Assembly: GCA_949128115.1 (NCBI GenBank) | Contig: OX421966.1 | Location: forward strand, 70,057,416 to 70,121,415 | From: Anaspis maculata | Taxonomy: Eukaryota > Arthropoda > Insecta > Coleoptera > Scraptiidae | Direction: 5' to 3' | Length of the DNA: 64,000 nucleotides | In this document: in pieces, positions 31,661 to 43,246 of the stretch | Layout of the letters: every line of letters starts with the position of its first letter | Position numbering within the stretch: position 1 is the first letter of the stretch | The notes under the pieces: model-generated | Told to the model about the DNA's origin: nothing | The model's input: only the letters and a program-made list of their open reading frames with translations | The model's database searches: none | Made by a program: the position numbers and the translations under genes

Positions 31661-33311
31661 TAGGTAGGTGAGTACGTGCCGTTTAAATTCAGTTTCGTAA
31701 ACTTCCACGGAATTGTGTGACGCGTAACGGAAATAAATGCTCGGAAGGCTCATTCCTCGGTTGCGGCACTAAATCCAAGAACTAATTAACGAGCAAAGAC
31801 GCCGCCGCTTACAGCGCCAATTTCCATGCACTAAGCACTTCCAAAAGTGTGCTTAGCAACAGATGATGCCTCTTCCTTTTTATCCGATTCCATTCATTCC
31901 CTGGTCGGTGTTTCACGAATATTCCCAACCTTCCAGCTATTGGTTCATCCTTTGTTTTATTCCTCATTTTATCCATCGTTTTATCTCCCAATTTAGCTTT
32001 TGTTTCACAAAATAAGCACCTATCCCAATAATTATTCATGCGTATTGTATGTGTGTGCAAATATGTATGTTGAAATTGCGTGCATGCTCGTAGTTATGCG
32101 GTTATGTATAAATTGCGCCTAAATAATTGGATAATAATAATTAAAACTCTCTTGTGTATTACATGTGCCGTGTATTTGTACAGTGTGAATAATTAGGAAC
32201 GAACAATAATTAACGGCTGTCATCAAGAGCTTTTTTCTCCAGTCGGGTGTACGTGCATTGGTGATAAAAATAGTAATAATAATGTGTCACAATGAAGTTG
32301 AACGAGATAGATGACCCGACAGTGCTTCGCCCGGATCGATCCAGGCCTGAGCTCTCTGGAAGCACTTTAAATTTTGATTTACACGACTGGAATGTCGGCG
32401 ACAGATTATTCGAAAGCTTTCAACTCTAATGTTTTTTTTTTTTAGCCTCCAAGAAGTTTTTGGTTAGGCACTTACATGTTGTATTGACTTCGTCAAAAGT
32501 ATTGTTCAATAACCAGAAGTTTACTCACGACGTTAGGTGATGAAGATAAAAACAGATGAATCCTTGACCTGGCTGTAAACCTCGCCTTTTTCTCTTCTAT
32601 TCGAAACTGTTTTACGTTGAATTGTTCATCCTAGTTGTCCAAAACTTTGATCAATATGGAAAAATCTGCTGTCAATGATTGTTCAATCCCACCTCTGACA
32701 CCACAAATAGCAGAAAAGTGAATATTGAAGCTCGAATAACACATGTAATGCGTTGAATATGACCAGTTTTTGAACGGTAACGGATGAGCTGAACAGCAAA
32801 AGGAGTCTCACGACCATTTTCTTGATTATTCCAACGCTGAATTCAATTGCTCTTTGACTTTCATGGATTCAACGCAGCCAATCAAGAAGGAGTAACTAGC
32901 CCGGGATTGTTCTTGACTGATTAATTCGTATCTTGTTCTTGCTGTTTTATTTCGAAATTGAACTAATATGTCTATTTTGTTTCAGGTAAGTTCATTTGGG
33001 TTTTCGTCCAAATCCTTTAAGTGATTCCATCCCGTGTGCACTTTGGTAAGTAGGTTACAGCTTCATTTGTGAAAGTAGCAGTGTTCAGCTAACAAGACAA
33101 GTGGAAACAAGTCCAATTTAGCTGTTCATTGGAGCATATACTGGGACGTTTTTGTCTTCAAGAAGCCTGCACCCTACATTCTTTTGTAACTCAAATGCTG
33201 AGCTGATGTTGACTGCTTATTAGACCGTGAGGAAAAAATAACAGAGATATACGTAATTCTAAGGCGGATGCTAAATTCGATATTTGAGTTGCTAAATGAA
33301 ATTGTCCAACT
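31661..33311. other. Unassigned intergenic DNA
   Basis: No repeats, terminal inverted repeats or protein-like frames stand out. Short frames such as 31809-32060 (minus) have no family resemblance. Confidence 0.3.
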
Positions 33312-34639
33312 AAACTGCGCACAAAATGAAGTGACAATTTTATTTTGGGAGGTTTTTTCAAATGTCCATAACTTTTGAAAGAATGATCAGAATCTAAAGT
33401 AGCTGGCACTGTTGTGAGGATACATTCTTCTATTTTGTGAACCATACATACTCAACTCATTCAAAGTGAAGGTATATCTCATACAGGGTGATACAAAAAG
33501 GCGTGCAACTTTCTGCTCTTTTCATCTTGACACCGGAAATTTTGACGTCATCCTGTATCTGCGAATATGACTGCGTCTTGTAGCCTGTAGTATCTGTAAC
33601 TCATAACTGTTTAGTTTTTCACTCTACGTTGTGTACTTGGGGAGATATGATTTTTCTTGTATAAAAGTACCAATTTTTTGATAGAAGAGCAATAATTGTA
33701 CGAAACAGTTTGGTAATCAAACGATAATCATCTTAAGATAGAATGATTTGTTTCCTCTTCAGGAACCATAAACTTAAATTCCAATAAAAGCAAAGAAATG
33801 ATACACACAGAGTGATGGGAAAAGACTGCGGTTTTTTTTCTGGTGCAGGCAGGATTGGTTCTATCACTCGGTACAGGTACTCGAATTGACTGTATCTTGT
33901 AGCTTGTCGTATTTGTAACTAACAGGTTGTCTTTCTACTCTGCATTACGTAAATATCTCCATTGGTCCATTGTCTCGAGTCGCATACTGCATGCATATGC
34001 TCACATGTCAACCCAATAAACCTGCGGTCACAGAATTATTCCAGGGCACTTGGAACATTTTTGGGTCCGTAGTCAACTTTTGTGCAGTAATTTTTTTCAT
34101 GGTACAGACCAAAATCTTAATTCTTTTTGTGTTCCTTAATCTTCTTGAGCCTTGATCCGATCGCCAACAATTGGCAAAAATCTATTGCCTAGATACAGAG
34201 ATACGGCTTTTTATTGTTAGCTCTTTGTTGGTGACAGTTTCAAGCGACGAAATTGTTGCCGTTGAACAGATTGCAAATTGGCATCTTTTACAAGAAAAAT
34301 TATATTTCCGTCAATACACAACGTAGAGTGAAAAACTAAACGGGTCCGAGTAACAGATGCTACAGGCTACAAGATGCGATCACATTCGTATATACAGGAT
34401 GACGTGAAAATTTCCTGTGCCAGGATAAAAAGAGCAGTAGTTTGCACGCCCTTTTGTATCACCCTGTATGAGGCATTTCTCCGCTTTGGATGACTTGGAT
34501 ATGTACGATTCACGAAAATAGAATGATGTATCTTCAAAATAGTGCAAACTGTTTCGAATTACGATCATTTTTCAAAAAGTTATGGACATTTGAAAAAACC
34601 TCCCAAAATAAAATTGTCACTTCATTTTGTGCGCAGTTT
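33312..34639. repeat. Foldback element, 1.33 kb, ACAGGGTG in both arms
   Basis: The left arm begins AAACTGCGCACAAAATGAAG and the right arm ends with its complement; more than 60 bp at the tips match almost perfectly. Further in, ATACAGGGTGATACAAAA (about 33482) pairs with TTTTGTATCACCCTGTAT (about 34452-34469), and TGTAGCCTGTAG-type words pair deeper still. The centre has short frames without similarity to known proteins. Confidence 0.85.
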
Positions 34640-34699
34640 ATATAAGTTCAAGCAAATTATTGGCAAAAGTTATCCAAGAATCGACTTTTAGTCCAGTCA

Positions 34700-35117
34700 C
34701 TATGTTCAAAAAATAGTATCAACTTCGGAAAAATTAGTAGAGGGTTGAAATTTTAGACACATAATCCTTTGATAGTCTTGAATGACCTATGAGAAGTCCG
34801 AGAATGGAAATAAGACAGTCAACTGTTTTTTCTTCTTGGCGGCCATCTTGGATCCGCCATCTACGCAAAAGTAAAAATAGTGTATGGCGATTGTCAAGGT
34901 GGTGATACGCAATCATTCAATCACAAAAAAGACCATCTTGCAATGAAGAAATGACTTCTTCGCCAAAAAAACGACTTTTTAACACTTGATGGCAATTATC
35001 CAAAGTTCCTGAGCTTGGATTCCAGGGGAATTTTCACAGGCCGTTCACGACAATCAAAGGAATGCGTGTACAAAATTTCAACTCTCCACTAATTTTTCCG
35101 AAGAAGAAAAACATAGT
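34700..35117. repeat. Foldback element, 418 bp
   Basis: Arms of about 90 bp share CTTCGGAAAAATTAGT and GTTGAAATTTT. It ends exactly where the SINE begins. Confidence 0.75.
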
Positions 35118-35290
35118 AACCCGGTCGGTAGCATGGTGAGCTCGGCCCCGCTTTCAGAGGTGGAGGTCCCGGATTCAAATCCGCACCGGGCCAGATGGAC
35201 TTCTCCATGCGTTCCTCAGTACTGGGGCATTGACTATCGTGCGGTGATGCCCCGGGAAAAGGGATGAAACGGGAAAGCCATCGAAAACGA
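35118..35290 (+). mobile_element. tRNA-derived SINE
   Basis: The head contains an A-box-like GGTAGCATGGTGA (about 35128-35140) and a B-box-like GGATTCAAATCC (35171-35182) at tRNA spacing, followed by CGCACCGGGCCA. CCCGGT at the 5' side can pair with ACCGGG at the 3' side like an acceptor stem. Unlike a tRNA gene, the anticodon arm is not convincing and unrelated body sequence follows to about 35290. Transcription by RNA polymerase III would start at the head. Confidence 0.65.
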
Positions 35291-35480
35291 AATCATACTG
35301 AAAATTCCCCACAGTTCCAAAAACTGTTATCTACACGTTTTGCCGTCGTTCGTAGTTATCGTTACAGAAAAACTCACCGAAAAAAGCTTGCTAATAACCC
35401 AGTATTTGATGCAAGAAAAAACATAGTGACTGAACTATTTAGAATGGTTGAGCTCTTTCCCATTTGTTGCTCCATAAAAA
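35291..35480. other. Junction DNA between SINE and RT satellite
   Basis: An open plus-strand frame crosses this region into the satellite but shows no domain of its own. Confidence 0.3.
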
Positions 35481-37366
35481 TGGCAACTTTCCGCTGCCTT
35501 GCATCGACGAAATACTCGAGTCCTTGGGGGGAGCCGTGCATTTCACTCCTTTGGATCTCTCGCGGGAGTACTATCAGAGAGCAAATGACAGTTTTCCGCT
35601 GCCTTGTATCGACGAAATACTCGAGTCTTTGGAGGAAGCCGTGCATTTCACTCCTTTGGATCTCTCGCGGGAGTACTATCAGATAGCAAATGACAACTTT
35701 CCGCTGCCTTGCATCGACAAATAACTCTAGTCCTTAGGGGGAGTCGTGCATTCAACTTCTTTGGATCTCTTGCGGGAGTACTATCAGATAGCAAATGACA
35801 ACTTTTCGCTGCCTTGCATCGACAAATAACCCGAGTTCTTAGGGGGAGTCGTGCATTCAACTTCTTTGGATCTCTCGCGGGGGTACTATCAGATAGCAAA
35901 TGACAACTTTCCGCTGCCTTGCATCGACGAAACACTCGAGTCCTTGGGGGAAGCCGTGCATTTCACTCCTTTGGATCTCTCGCAGGAGTACTATCAGATA
36001 GCAAATGACAACTTCCCGCTGCTTTGCATCGACGAAATACTCGAGTCCTTGGGGGGAGCCATGCATTTGACTCCTTTGGATCTTTCGCGGGAATACTATA
36101 AGATAACAAATGACAACTTTTCGCTGCCTTGCATCGACAAATAACTCGAGTCCTTAGGGGGAGTTGTGCATTCAACTTGTTTGGATCTCTCGCGGGGGTA
36201 CTATCAGATAGCGAATGACAACTTTCCGCTGCCTTGCATCGACGAAATACTCGAGTCCTTGGAGGAAGTCGTGCATTTAACTTTTTTGGATCTCTTGCGG
36301 GGGTACTATCAGATAGCAAATGACAACTTCCCGCTGCTTTGCATCGACGAAATACTCGAGTCCTTGGGGGGAGCCATGCATTTGACTCCTTTGGATCTTT
36401 CGCGGGAATACTATAAGATAACAAATGACAACTTTCCGCTGCCTTGCATCGACAAATAACTCTAGTCCTTAGGGGGAGTCGTGCATTTAACTTCTTTGGA
36501 TCTCTTGCGGGGGTACTATCAGATAGCAAATGACAACTTTTCGCTGCCTTGCATCGACAAATAACCCAAATCCTTAGGGGGAGTCGTGCATTCAACTTCT
36601 TTGGATCTCTCGCGGGGGTACTATCAGATAGCAAATGACAACTTTCCGCTGCCTTGCATCGACGAAACACTCGAGTCCTTGGGGGAAGCCGTGCATTTCA
36701 CTCCTTTGGATCTCTCGCAGGAGTACTATCAGATAGCAAATGACAACTTCCCGCTGCTTTGCATCGACGAAATACTCGAGTCCTTGGGGGGAGCCATGCA
36801 TTTGACTCCTTTGGATCTTTCGCGGGAATACTATAAGATAACAAATGACAACTTTTCGCTGCCTTGCATCGACAAATAACTCGAGTCCTTAGGGGGAGTT
36901 GTGCATTCAACTTGTTTGGATATCTCGCGGGGGTACTATCAGATAGCGAATGACAACTTTCCGCTGCCTTGCATCGACGAAATACTCGAGTCCTTGGAGG
37001 AAGTCGTGCATTTAACTTTTTTGGATCTCTTGCGGGGGTACTTTCAGATAGCAAATGACAACTTTCCGCTGCCTTGCATCGACGAAACACTCGAGTCTTT
37101 GGAGGAAGCCGTGCATTTCACTCCTTTGGATCTCTCGCGGGAGTACTATCAGATAGCAAATGACAACTTTCCGCTGCCTTGCATCGACAAATAACTCGAA
37201 TCCTTAGGGGGAGTCGTGCATTTAACTTCATAGGATCTCTCGCGGGGGTACTATCAGATAGCAAATGACAACTTTCCGCTGCCTTGCATTAACGAAATAC
37301 GCGAGTCCTTAGGGGGAGCTGTGCATTTCACTCCTTTGGATCTCTCGCGGGGGTACTATCAGATAG
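35481..37366 (+). repeat. Satellite of about 18 copies of a 105-bp RT-derived monomer
   Basis: The monomer is 35 codons long and encodes the RT motif A region of a Ty3/Gypsy element: FPLPCIDEILESLGGAVHF, then LDLSREYYQI with the motif A Asp. The unit length keeps the frame from copy to copy. Several monomers carry GACAAATAA instead of GACGAAATA and so contain a stop. A higher-order unit of seven monomers (735 bp) is present: the block from 35851 recurs from 36586 with nearly identical variants. It therefore behaves as a young satellite and not a gene. Its monomer differs from both RT copies elsewhere in the window. Confidence 0.9.
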
Positions 37367-37794
37367 GCTAAGACGAAAAATTCAGATAATATGAAGTTTT
37401 CACTACAGACCGAATAAAGTTTGAGTTGACATGGTTTCTGATGATGATAAGATCATTCAGAATCAATCTCATGATCAAGCTCATGCTTAAGACCATTTGC
37501 AAAAGCTATTACGGAAAATTTTATGTCAGGATTGAATAATACACGCTGATATTTCACCTATCCAGACGATATAATATGCGTATTGAGACACAATTTAGTG
37601 GAGCATAAAGGAAACGGAAGTCTGGCTTCAAAAGGCTAGCTAGAAAAACTAGCCAACAACTTGAAAAAAGCTAATCATTTGAGGTACATTAGATGTTGAA
37701 TAGAATTATTAGAAAAATTGTCGATTTTTTTTACAAAATCAAAGAAATATTCAATGCAAAAAAACAAAACTAGTGATGCCAACGGGTGAAAGAG
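37367..37794. other. Unassigned A+T-rich DNA
   Basis: No repeats or genes recognised. Confidence 0.3.
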
Positions 37795-37925
37795 GCGCGG
37801 TTCTGGCGGAAAACCGCTCTTGATGGTGGTGGTGAGACCTAAGGCCTCGCTTGCGGACGATGTCCGCTCGGCGGATGGTTCGGAAGGGTGGCCCCCGAGG
37901 GGGCCGGTGTTTTGGCCTTAAAAAC
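37795..37925 (-). repeat. Dispersed GC-rich repeat, inverted copy of about 2430-2545
   Basis: The reverse complement shares CCATCCGCCGAGCG, GTCCGCAAGCGA and CACCATCAAGAGCG with the stretch near 2.43-2.55 kb. As that copy lies in the probable LTR or leader of a Ty3/Gypsy element, this may be another fragment of the same family. Confidence 0.6.
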
Positions 37926-39628
37926 TTGTGTCAATTTCATAATTTTGAATGAAACATTTATTTATATCTACACTAGCAGATCGACAAAGAACAAGATTGA
38001 CAAAATCTAATAGCAAAATTGATCGATACAGAAAATTGGCGACAAAAAAATTGGCGCATTCGAAAAATAAATTCGAAAAAATCGACAAAATCAAAGGAAA
38101 ATTCACTTTTCGCAGGAGAAATGGTGATGGCCACTTTTTTTATGGTGGACAGTGCATATGCATAAAAGTGCATGCAGTGCAGTCAATGCATAAAAAATGG
38201 ACACACTGGTACACTGTGGAGAAACAAAATCGCGAATTGAGTTTAGATCACAGTTTGTAGGTGAATTACTTCTAAAGAATAAAATCGAAAAGTCGAATAA
38301 CTTCCGAAAACGTGCTTCGGGGGTACCACAATAGGTGGGGTTTGATTCGATAACGTAGAACACTTGGTGGGAAAACATCCGCAAAGCTTCAGGAGAACTT
38401 GCAAAGCTTGTAAAAAGACGACATATCATGGTTGTGAAAAATGTAATGTTTTTTGCAGTCAAAATAATTTTCAAATATCATGAAAAAAAAATCCATTTTG
38501 CCAATATTGCAAAAACGCAAGGTCACTTTTTTTGTACTATTTAAAAAAAAAATCATAGTTTCATCCGATAATAATATTATTATTGACACAACAAACAAGT
38601 TTTAACACCAAAAGAATAAAGAAATTACGTAATTTTGGTAGTGGTATATCTAGAAGATGGGTTAAGTGAGCTTAATTCCTGGTTAACTCTGAAAAAGGCG
38701 ATTGTTTCTCAACTTGTTGTGCTATGTGATTGCGAAAGCTTTTGAAAGCTGCAAAACAGTTCAAAGGCGGCTTGCATTCGATCGTCCGTTATCTTGAACT
38801 GTGCCGTTGCGGCTGATGTTTGACAGTATGAAATTATGCTCGGCACAGCCTTCTCGACAGCTCGATTCAAACTTACCAAGTTTCAAACTATGCTTTCATC
38901 TTGCCTTCTCCACCCTCCCTCACTCCCAATTCAAATGAAAGCAGCCAAAGACACCGAAAGAATCTTCCGTCCGGCAACTTCCGCGGCAGTTGCAAAATCC
39001 AACTCTTTACAACTCAATTTGCGCGGCAAATTCCGGAAACGTCCGCACGATGTGCCACACACCAGCACTCGCCCATCCCCCGGACCGATTGAATTCGTTC
39101 TCTCCCACACCCCCATCGCATACCTACGCCCAGACACCGACCCGACCCTTCTCATCTCTTTTCTCGATTTCCGCCATCATGTCATATTTGCAAAAAAGTC
39201 ACATTTGGAAATGAATTTTTGATTGACTGTAAAATATCGAGTCGAGCAAAAAGGGGCGAAGAGAGAGAGAGAGAGAGCCGTCCGGAGCGATAAAACACAA
39301 GTTTTGTGCATCCCGAACTGTGCCTCCGCCACTTTGGCGCTCGTGACACACTCACGTGTACAAAAATACATATTTCTTGCGATGATGGTGGCGGCGGCGG
39401 TGCCGGTAGCACCGGTGGAAATTCAGGAGGCGTCTCTGGAAAGCCCGGGCTGACTGCAAATGAGGATACATCGGGAGGATGCGGGGGGCAGCGGGGAGGG
39501 GGACAGGAGGGACGAAAAGCGGGGACTCCGGGACCCCCCAAAGTCTGCGAGATATAATTTATCGATTTGTTTTGTATGAGAGGCGCACGGAGTCGGTGGT
39601 GCTCAAAACAAGGCGATTATTGTGAAAA
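37926..39628. other. Unassigned DNA with GC-rich segment
   Basis: The first half is A+T-rich. From about 38900 to 39560 the DNA is GC-richer with a GA microsatellite (about 39255-39275) and GGC/GGT runs. Overlapping frames in all registers look incidental. Confidence 0.3.
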
Positions 39629-39865
39629 ATGCCTCACAGGCGGAAAGTGAAACTCAAATTGATTTTCTGTTTTCTGTTTCTTATTACCGCGATTGGTTCA
39701 CATTGCAAAAGCTACTGCCTACGCATGCATCTCAGAAAAATACCTGGAAGCAAGGCTTCCAGCTTTCCAGTCCTCCAGAAAAGTATACTACTTGAGGACC
39801 AAAGCTCAATTTACGACAAAAAGGCTGGTACCGTAGCGTTTCTTTCAGCCAGGGAGTTCAAATAG
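39629..39865 (+). CDS. Hypothetical small ORF with signal-anchor-like N-terminus
   Basis: The 78-codon frame starts with basic residues followed by KLIFCFLFLITAIGSHC, which would serve as a signal peptide or type II membrane anchor. The remainder is polar with no domain I recognise. It could be a first coding exon of a secreted or Golgi protein, but no convincing splice donor was identified and chance cannot be excluded. Confidence 0.2.
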   Translation: MPHRRKVKLKLIFCFLFLITAIGSHCKSYCLRMHLRKIPGSKASSFPVLQKSILLEDQSSIYDKKAGTVAFLSAREFK

Positions 39866-40623
39866 AAAAATATTCCAAGTTAGGTACTTTGGGTGAAAAT
39901 TATTTTAGTTTAAAATTTTGTGCACAGGCTTTTTCCAGTATGCTGTGTCAGTAATAAGTTGGTACTATCACATAAAACAACCAAATGTAGTTGAATAACA
40001 GTACCTAACAAAGTACAATTGATTTTTTTTCACAAATCCCAAAATTCGTAGTGGGGCTTCATTTACACTAAAAATACAATTTCATCAACTCTCGCATCGC
40101 AAGTCTCAATTAAAGTTTTCTTGTATAAACAAACTTCAGTTGAGCTCGAGCTTTCGCAATTCTTAATTTTTCTTCCCATCACAAGATGGCTGTCGGTAGC
40201 AAACTGTGATAAGTAGTGGCAAAAGTAGTAGGAGATAGCAGGTTCAGGAACACATGAAAAAGACAAGGAGGAAGTGGAGGAGAAGGATAGAGTAGAAGAA
40301 GGGAAAATGAAGAGGAGCTTCTCCATTATTTTCTTATTTTTCGTCGGTTTTTCTTTGATTTTTTTGTATTTTTGTTTCATCGGGTCTGTTTACTTTTGGA
40401 ATTTTCCTTTCATTTTGTCGATTTTACACTTCACTATCTGATCCTCCTGGCAACGGTCGTGGCTTCACGTGAAATTTGCGTTCAATTCCTTCGCCCGCCT
40501 GACGCCTTTGGAATATAGCATCTGCTGAATGCCTTCGATAGATGGCGCCGCTTGGGAAACTCACATATTGTTAGTCTTCCTGAGTGCATATCACCATAAT
40601 CTCTGGCTGCCACAGCATATAGG
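39866..40623. other. Unassigned A+T-rich DNA
   Basis: A minus-strand frame at 40063-40380 is Lys/Ser-rich and low in complexity. No feature is supported. Confidence 0.3.
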
Positions 40624-40647
40624 ATGTTTGGACTAAATTCCCGCACA

Positions 40648-40682
40648 CTGATGAGCCCTCAAACAGGGGCGAAACACGTGCC
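40648..40682 (+). ncRNA. Hammerhead-ribozyme-like core
   Basis: CTGATGA (40648-40654) is followed by GCCCT, a short loop and AGGGGC, which pair as stem II, and then GAAAC (40671-40675). These are the two conserved boxes and the helix of a hammerhead. The next bases ACGTGCC resemble the miniature stem III of Penelope-associated hammerheads, but the expected GTC cleavage triplet reads GCC. Stem I is poor. It is probably a decayed Penelope terminal repeat. Confidence 0.55.
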
Positions 40683-40714
40683 ACCACGTCAACAAGTCGT
40701 GTTTTTTTTCGATT

Positions 40715-41300
40715 ATTTGTTTCAGCGAAGAAAATTGCCCGCTGAGCATATGAATAGAGCTAAGGACATGTTGGTGTTGGACGCCAATAAAATAAAAGTT
40801 AAAGAGGTCATAGAAAAGGAGACGGGGCTCGAGTTGACTTTGAAGGATTTGACCAATATAGAGCAAAATGCTACCATCAAAAATCCGGCAACTTTGGAAG
40901 AGTGTATTGATTTGTTGATTGACCAGTACCATTGTCGCATCAGTGTGTTAAAAGACAAAGACAATAATTTCAAAGGAATGTTCATGCAAACTTAGAAAAT
41001 GAGAAAAACTTACGAAGCATTTCCCGAATTTTTGAGTCTTGATAGTACCTACAAACTCGTCAACATAGGGATACCATTATTCCTATTTGTTTGCGGAGGT
41101 GGTAATCGCCAGACGGAAATCGTTGCTTCCTGTCTACTTACAAATGAAGACAAAGCAAGTTTTGGATGGTTTTTTACTGAATTTCAAAATAATAACCCCA
41201 TATGGCCGAAAACCAAATGCATAATGACTGATTAAGACTTATTGGAAAGAGATTGTATTAAAGAAATATTCACAGATGTTAACATAATCTGAACTGCTCA
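40715..41300 (+). pseudogene. MULE/ZSWIM-like transposase remnant
   Basis: Two successive frames (40624-40995, 40999-41235) and a continuation after a stop carry FPEFLSLDSTYKLVNIGIPL, then GNRQTEIVASCLL, and MTD-stop-DLLERDCIKEIF. This resembles the RNase H-like DDE core of the Mutator-like-derived ZSWIM1/ZSWIM3 family, with the first Asp in LDSTYK and the second in MTD. The N-terminal piece (about 40720-40990) is helical and charged. Only the first half of the DDE domain is present, and stops at 40993-40995 and 41233-41235 make it non-functional. Frame-opening residues before about 40715 belong to the hammerhead-like DNA. Confidence 0.65.
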
Positions 41301-41828
41301 AAAGTGAATAGGGGCAATCCAAAATTTCGCAATTTTCAAAATAGGAATATCTCGGAAAAGAATTACCCGATTTCAAAAAAGAAGACAACGCCAGATAGGA
41401 CCTTCTTTCGGCTACATGGTGATGGATAGGATAATAACATTAATTGAAATTTACATGATATACAGGGTGTCAAAAGGTGTCCGAAGGGTCAATTTACAAC
41501 GTTGTGCCATTTTCCAAAAAAAAAAATTGTAGATTATTTCTGATGTCGTTTCTGGAAAAGTAGCATTGATATCTCGAAATGGTTTTTTAGTTTTACAAAT
41601 ATTTCTTTCATTTCAAAGGCTACGTGATTTTTTCTAAAATTTACAGTTTTTGATTGCGCATCTCTAATTGGCCATATTAGTGACATAAATTTGACGGATA
41701 CGCATGAATTTACTTCGCATACTGTCCCATGACAAAAAATCTCCCCCCAACGACCCCAACTACTTCCGGTGGACGTCAGCAACCTCTTTAGGGATGAATT
41801 GAAATGAAGCATGCTGTGGCGGTTACCA
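41301..41828. other. Unassigned DNA with an ACAGGGTG word
   Basis: ATACAGGGTGTC occurs at about 41461-41472. No gene or matching arm was identified. Confidence 0.3.
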
Positions 41829-42055
41829 TGATTTTTTTAAATCAGGATTCTTGACGTAACATCAGTAACTTTATGTCAAATCATAATTACCATCATGGTT
41901 ACCATATCAGCCCTCTTTTGATCATTTTTGAACAAGGTGTTCACGCTAGAGGTATACCCCCCTATCAAAAACTCTCTTTTCATGATAATTCAAAAAGGAA
42001 AAAACTTTCCTGAGACATTTTTTCCGTATTTTCTGAATATGTTAAGTATAATTTT

Positions 42056-43038
42056 TAGGGATCGACCGATATGGATTTTTCGGCCGATACCGGCGAAAAA
42101 TATGCGATATCCATATCGGCCAATACCGATATATCGGCCTGAATATTTTTATTCTTCAATTACTATTTATTTCGGGTTTTTTCGTATGAAATACTTTGCA
42201 CAAGTCATTTTACAGATGGTGATAAAGTACTGCGCAAAATTCATATTTCCGTTGACGGTTTTTTTTTTTTTAATCCGGAAACAGGTTGATTTTGTTTTTA
42301 TCCAACCATAATTGTTATCTAAGACAGAAGAATTTTCACACTGTTGTTTGAAGAAAAACCAAAGCTATCAATTTTATGACAACAATTTGGGGGTTGTCGT
42401 TGTCATTTCAAAAAATTGATGATGTTATCGTAATTAAAAAAGAGCCAATGAAAAAAGTGTTCTATCACAAAGTAGTCATAGTGGGTTGGAAAAAAACAAA
42501 ATCGACCGTTTCAGAATTTTTTCGGAAAAAAATCATCAACGGAGATAATTATGAATTTTGTGAAGGACTTCATCACCACACCCGTATATTATGCATACCC
42601 AATGTGTATAGAATAAAAGATTCTTTTCGAGAATATTTTTCGTATCGGCGGAAGGTTTTTCGATGTTTCAGTCTCCAAACAATTCCACCACAAACAATCT
42701 GAATAATCTCCTGATTATTCTTCTTTATTGCAAAATTTATTTTTAGTTCGATATTGGTAAATGATTGGATAAAATATGATTGTCTCTCGGATATCTTTTT
42801 TGTTTGTTCTCATTTCACAATTTTCTAAGTAGTTTAATAATATCGAAGAATAATAATTTGGTTGGTATGATTTTTGAGTGTTACATGTTTCAAGATCATT
42901 CGGATTTATATGCTTTTCAGTGTTTTTTTTTAAAAGCGTTCAACAAATTCCAATATCGGCGACATATCGGCCAAACATCGGCCGATAGGCAGATATTCCG
43001 ATATACCGATATACTATATCGGTATCGGTCGATCCCTA
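42056..43038. mobile_element. hAT-type non-autonomous element, 983 bp, 8-bp duplication
   Basis: ATAATTTT occurs at 42048-42055 and 43039-43046. The ends read TAGGGATCGACCGATA and TATCGGTCGATCCCTA with small differences inside, followed by many subterminal CGATAT and ATCGGCC repeats. Eight-base duplications and dense subterminal repeats suit a hAT-like MITE. No transposase is present. Confidence 0.8.
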
Positions 43039-43246
43039 ATAATTTTCCATTTCGTGTCATATACAGAGTGTGTCATTTTTTTGCATTTTTTTCGAAACAC
43101 CCTGTATATCATCACCACATTATTGCACACTGTTGTCTTGATTAGAAAATTGCATGACACTTCTAAAAAAAATTCTGAAAAAATTGAAAAAATTTACAAA
43201 AATTTCTATATCTTCTGATGAAGTTCTCCATAATGTATGTGAAGTC

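Noticed and set aside
35118..35200. A genuine tRNA gene
   Set aside because: A- and B-box-like words are present, but the anticodon arm does not fold convincingly and SINE-like body sequence continues downstream.
35851..37194. Protein genes of 97-235 codons on both strands
   Set aside because: They are reading frames through the 105-bp satellite. Repetition and stop-containing monomers show they are not genes.
35481..37366. CRISPR array
   Set aside because: There are no unique spacers between repeats; the units are contiguous 105-bp monomers in a eukaryotic genome.
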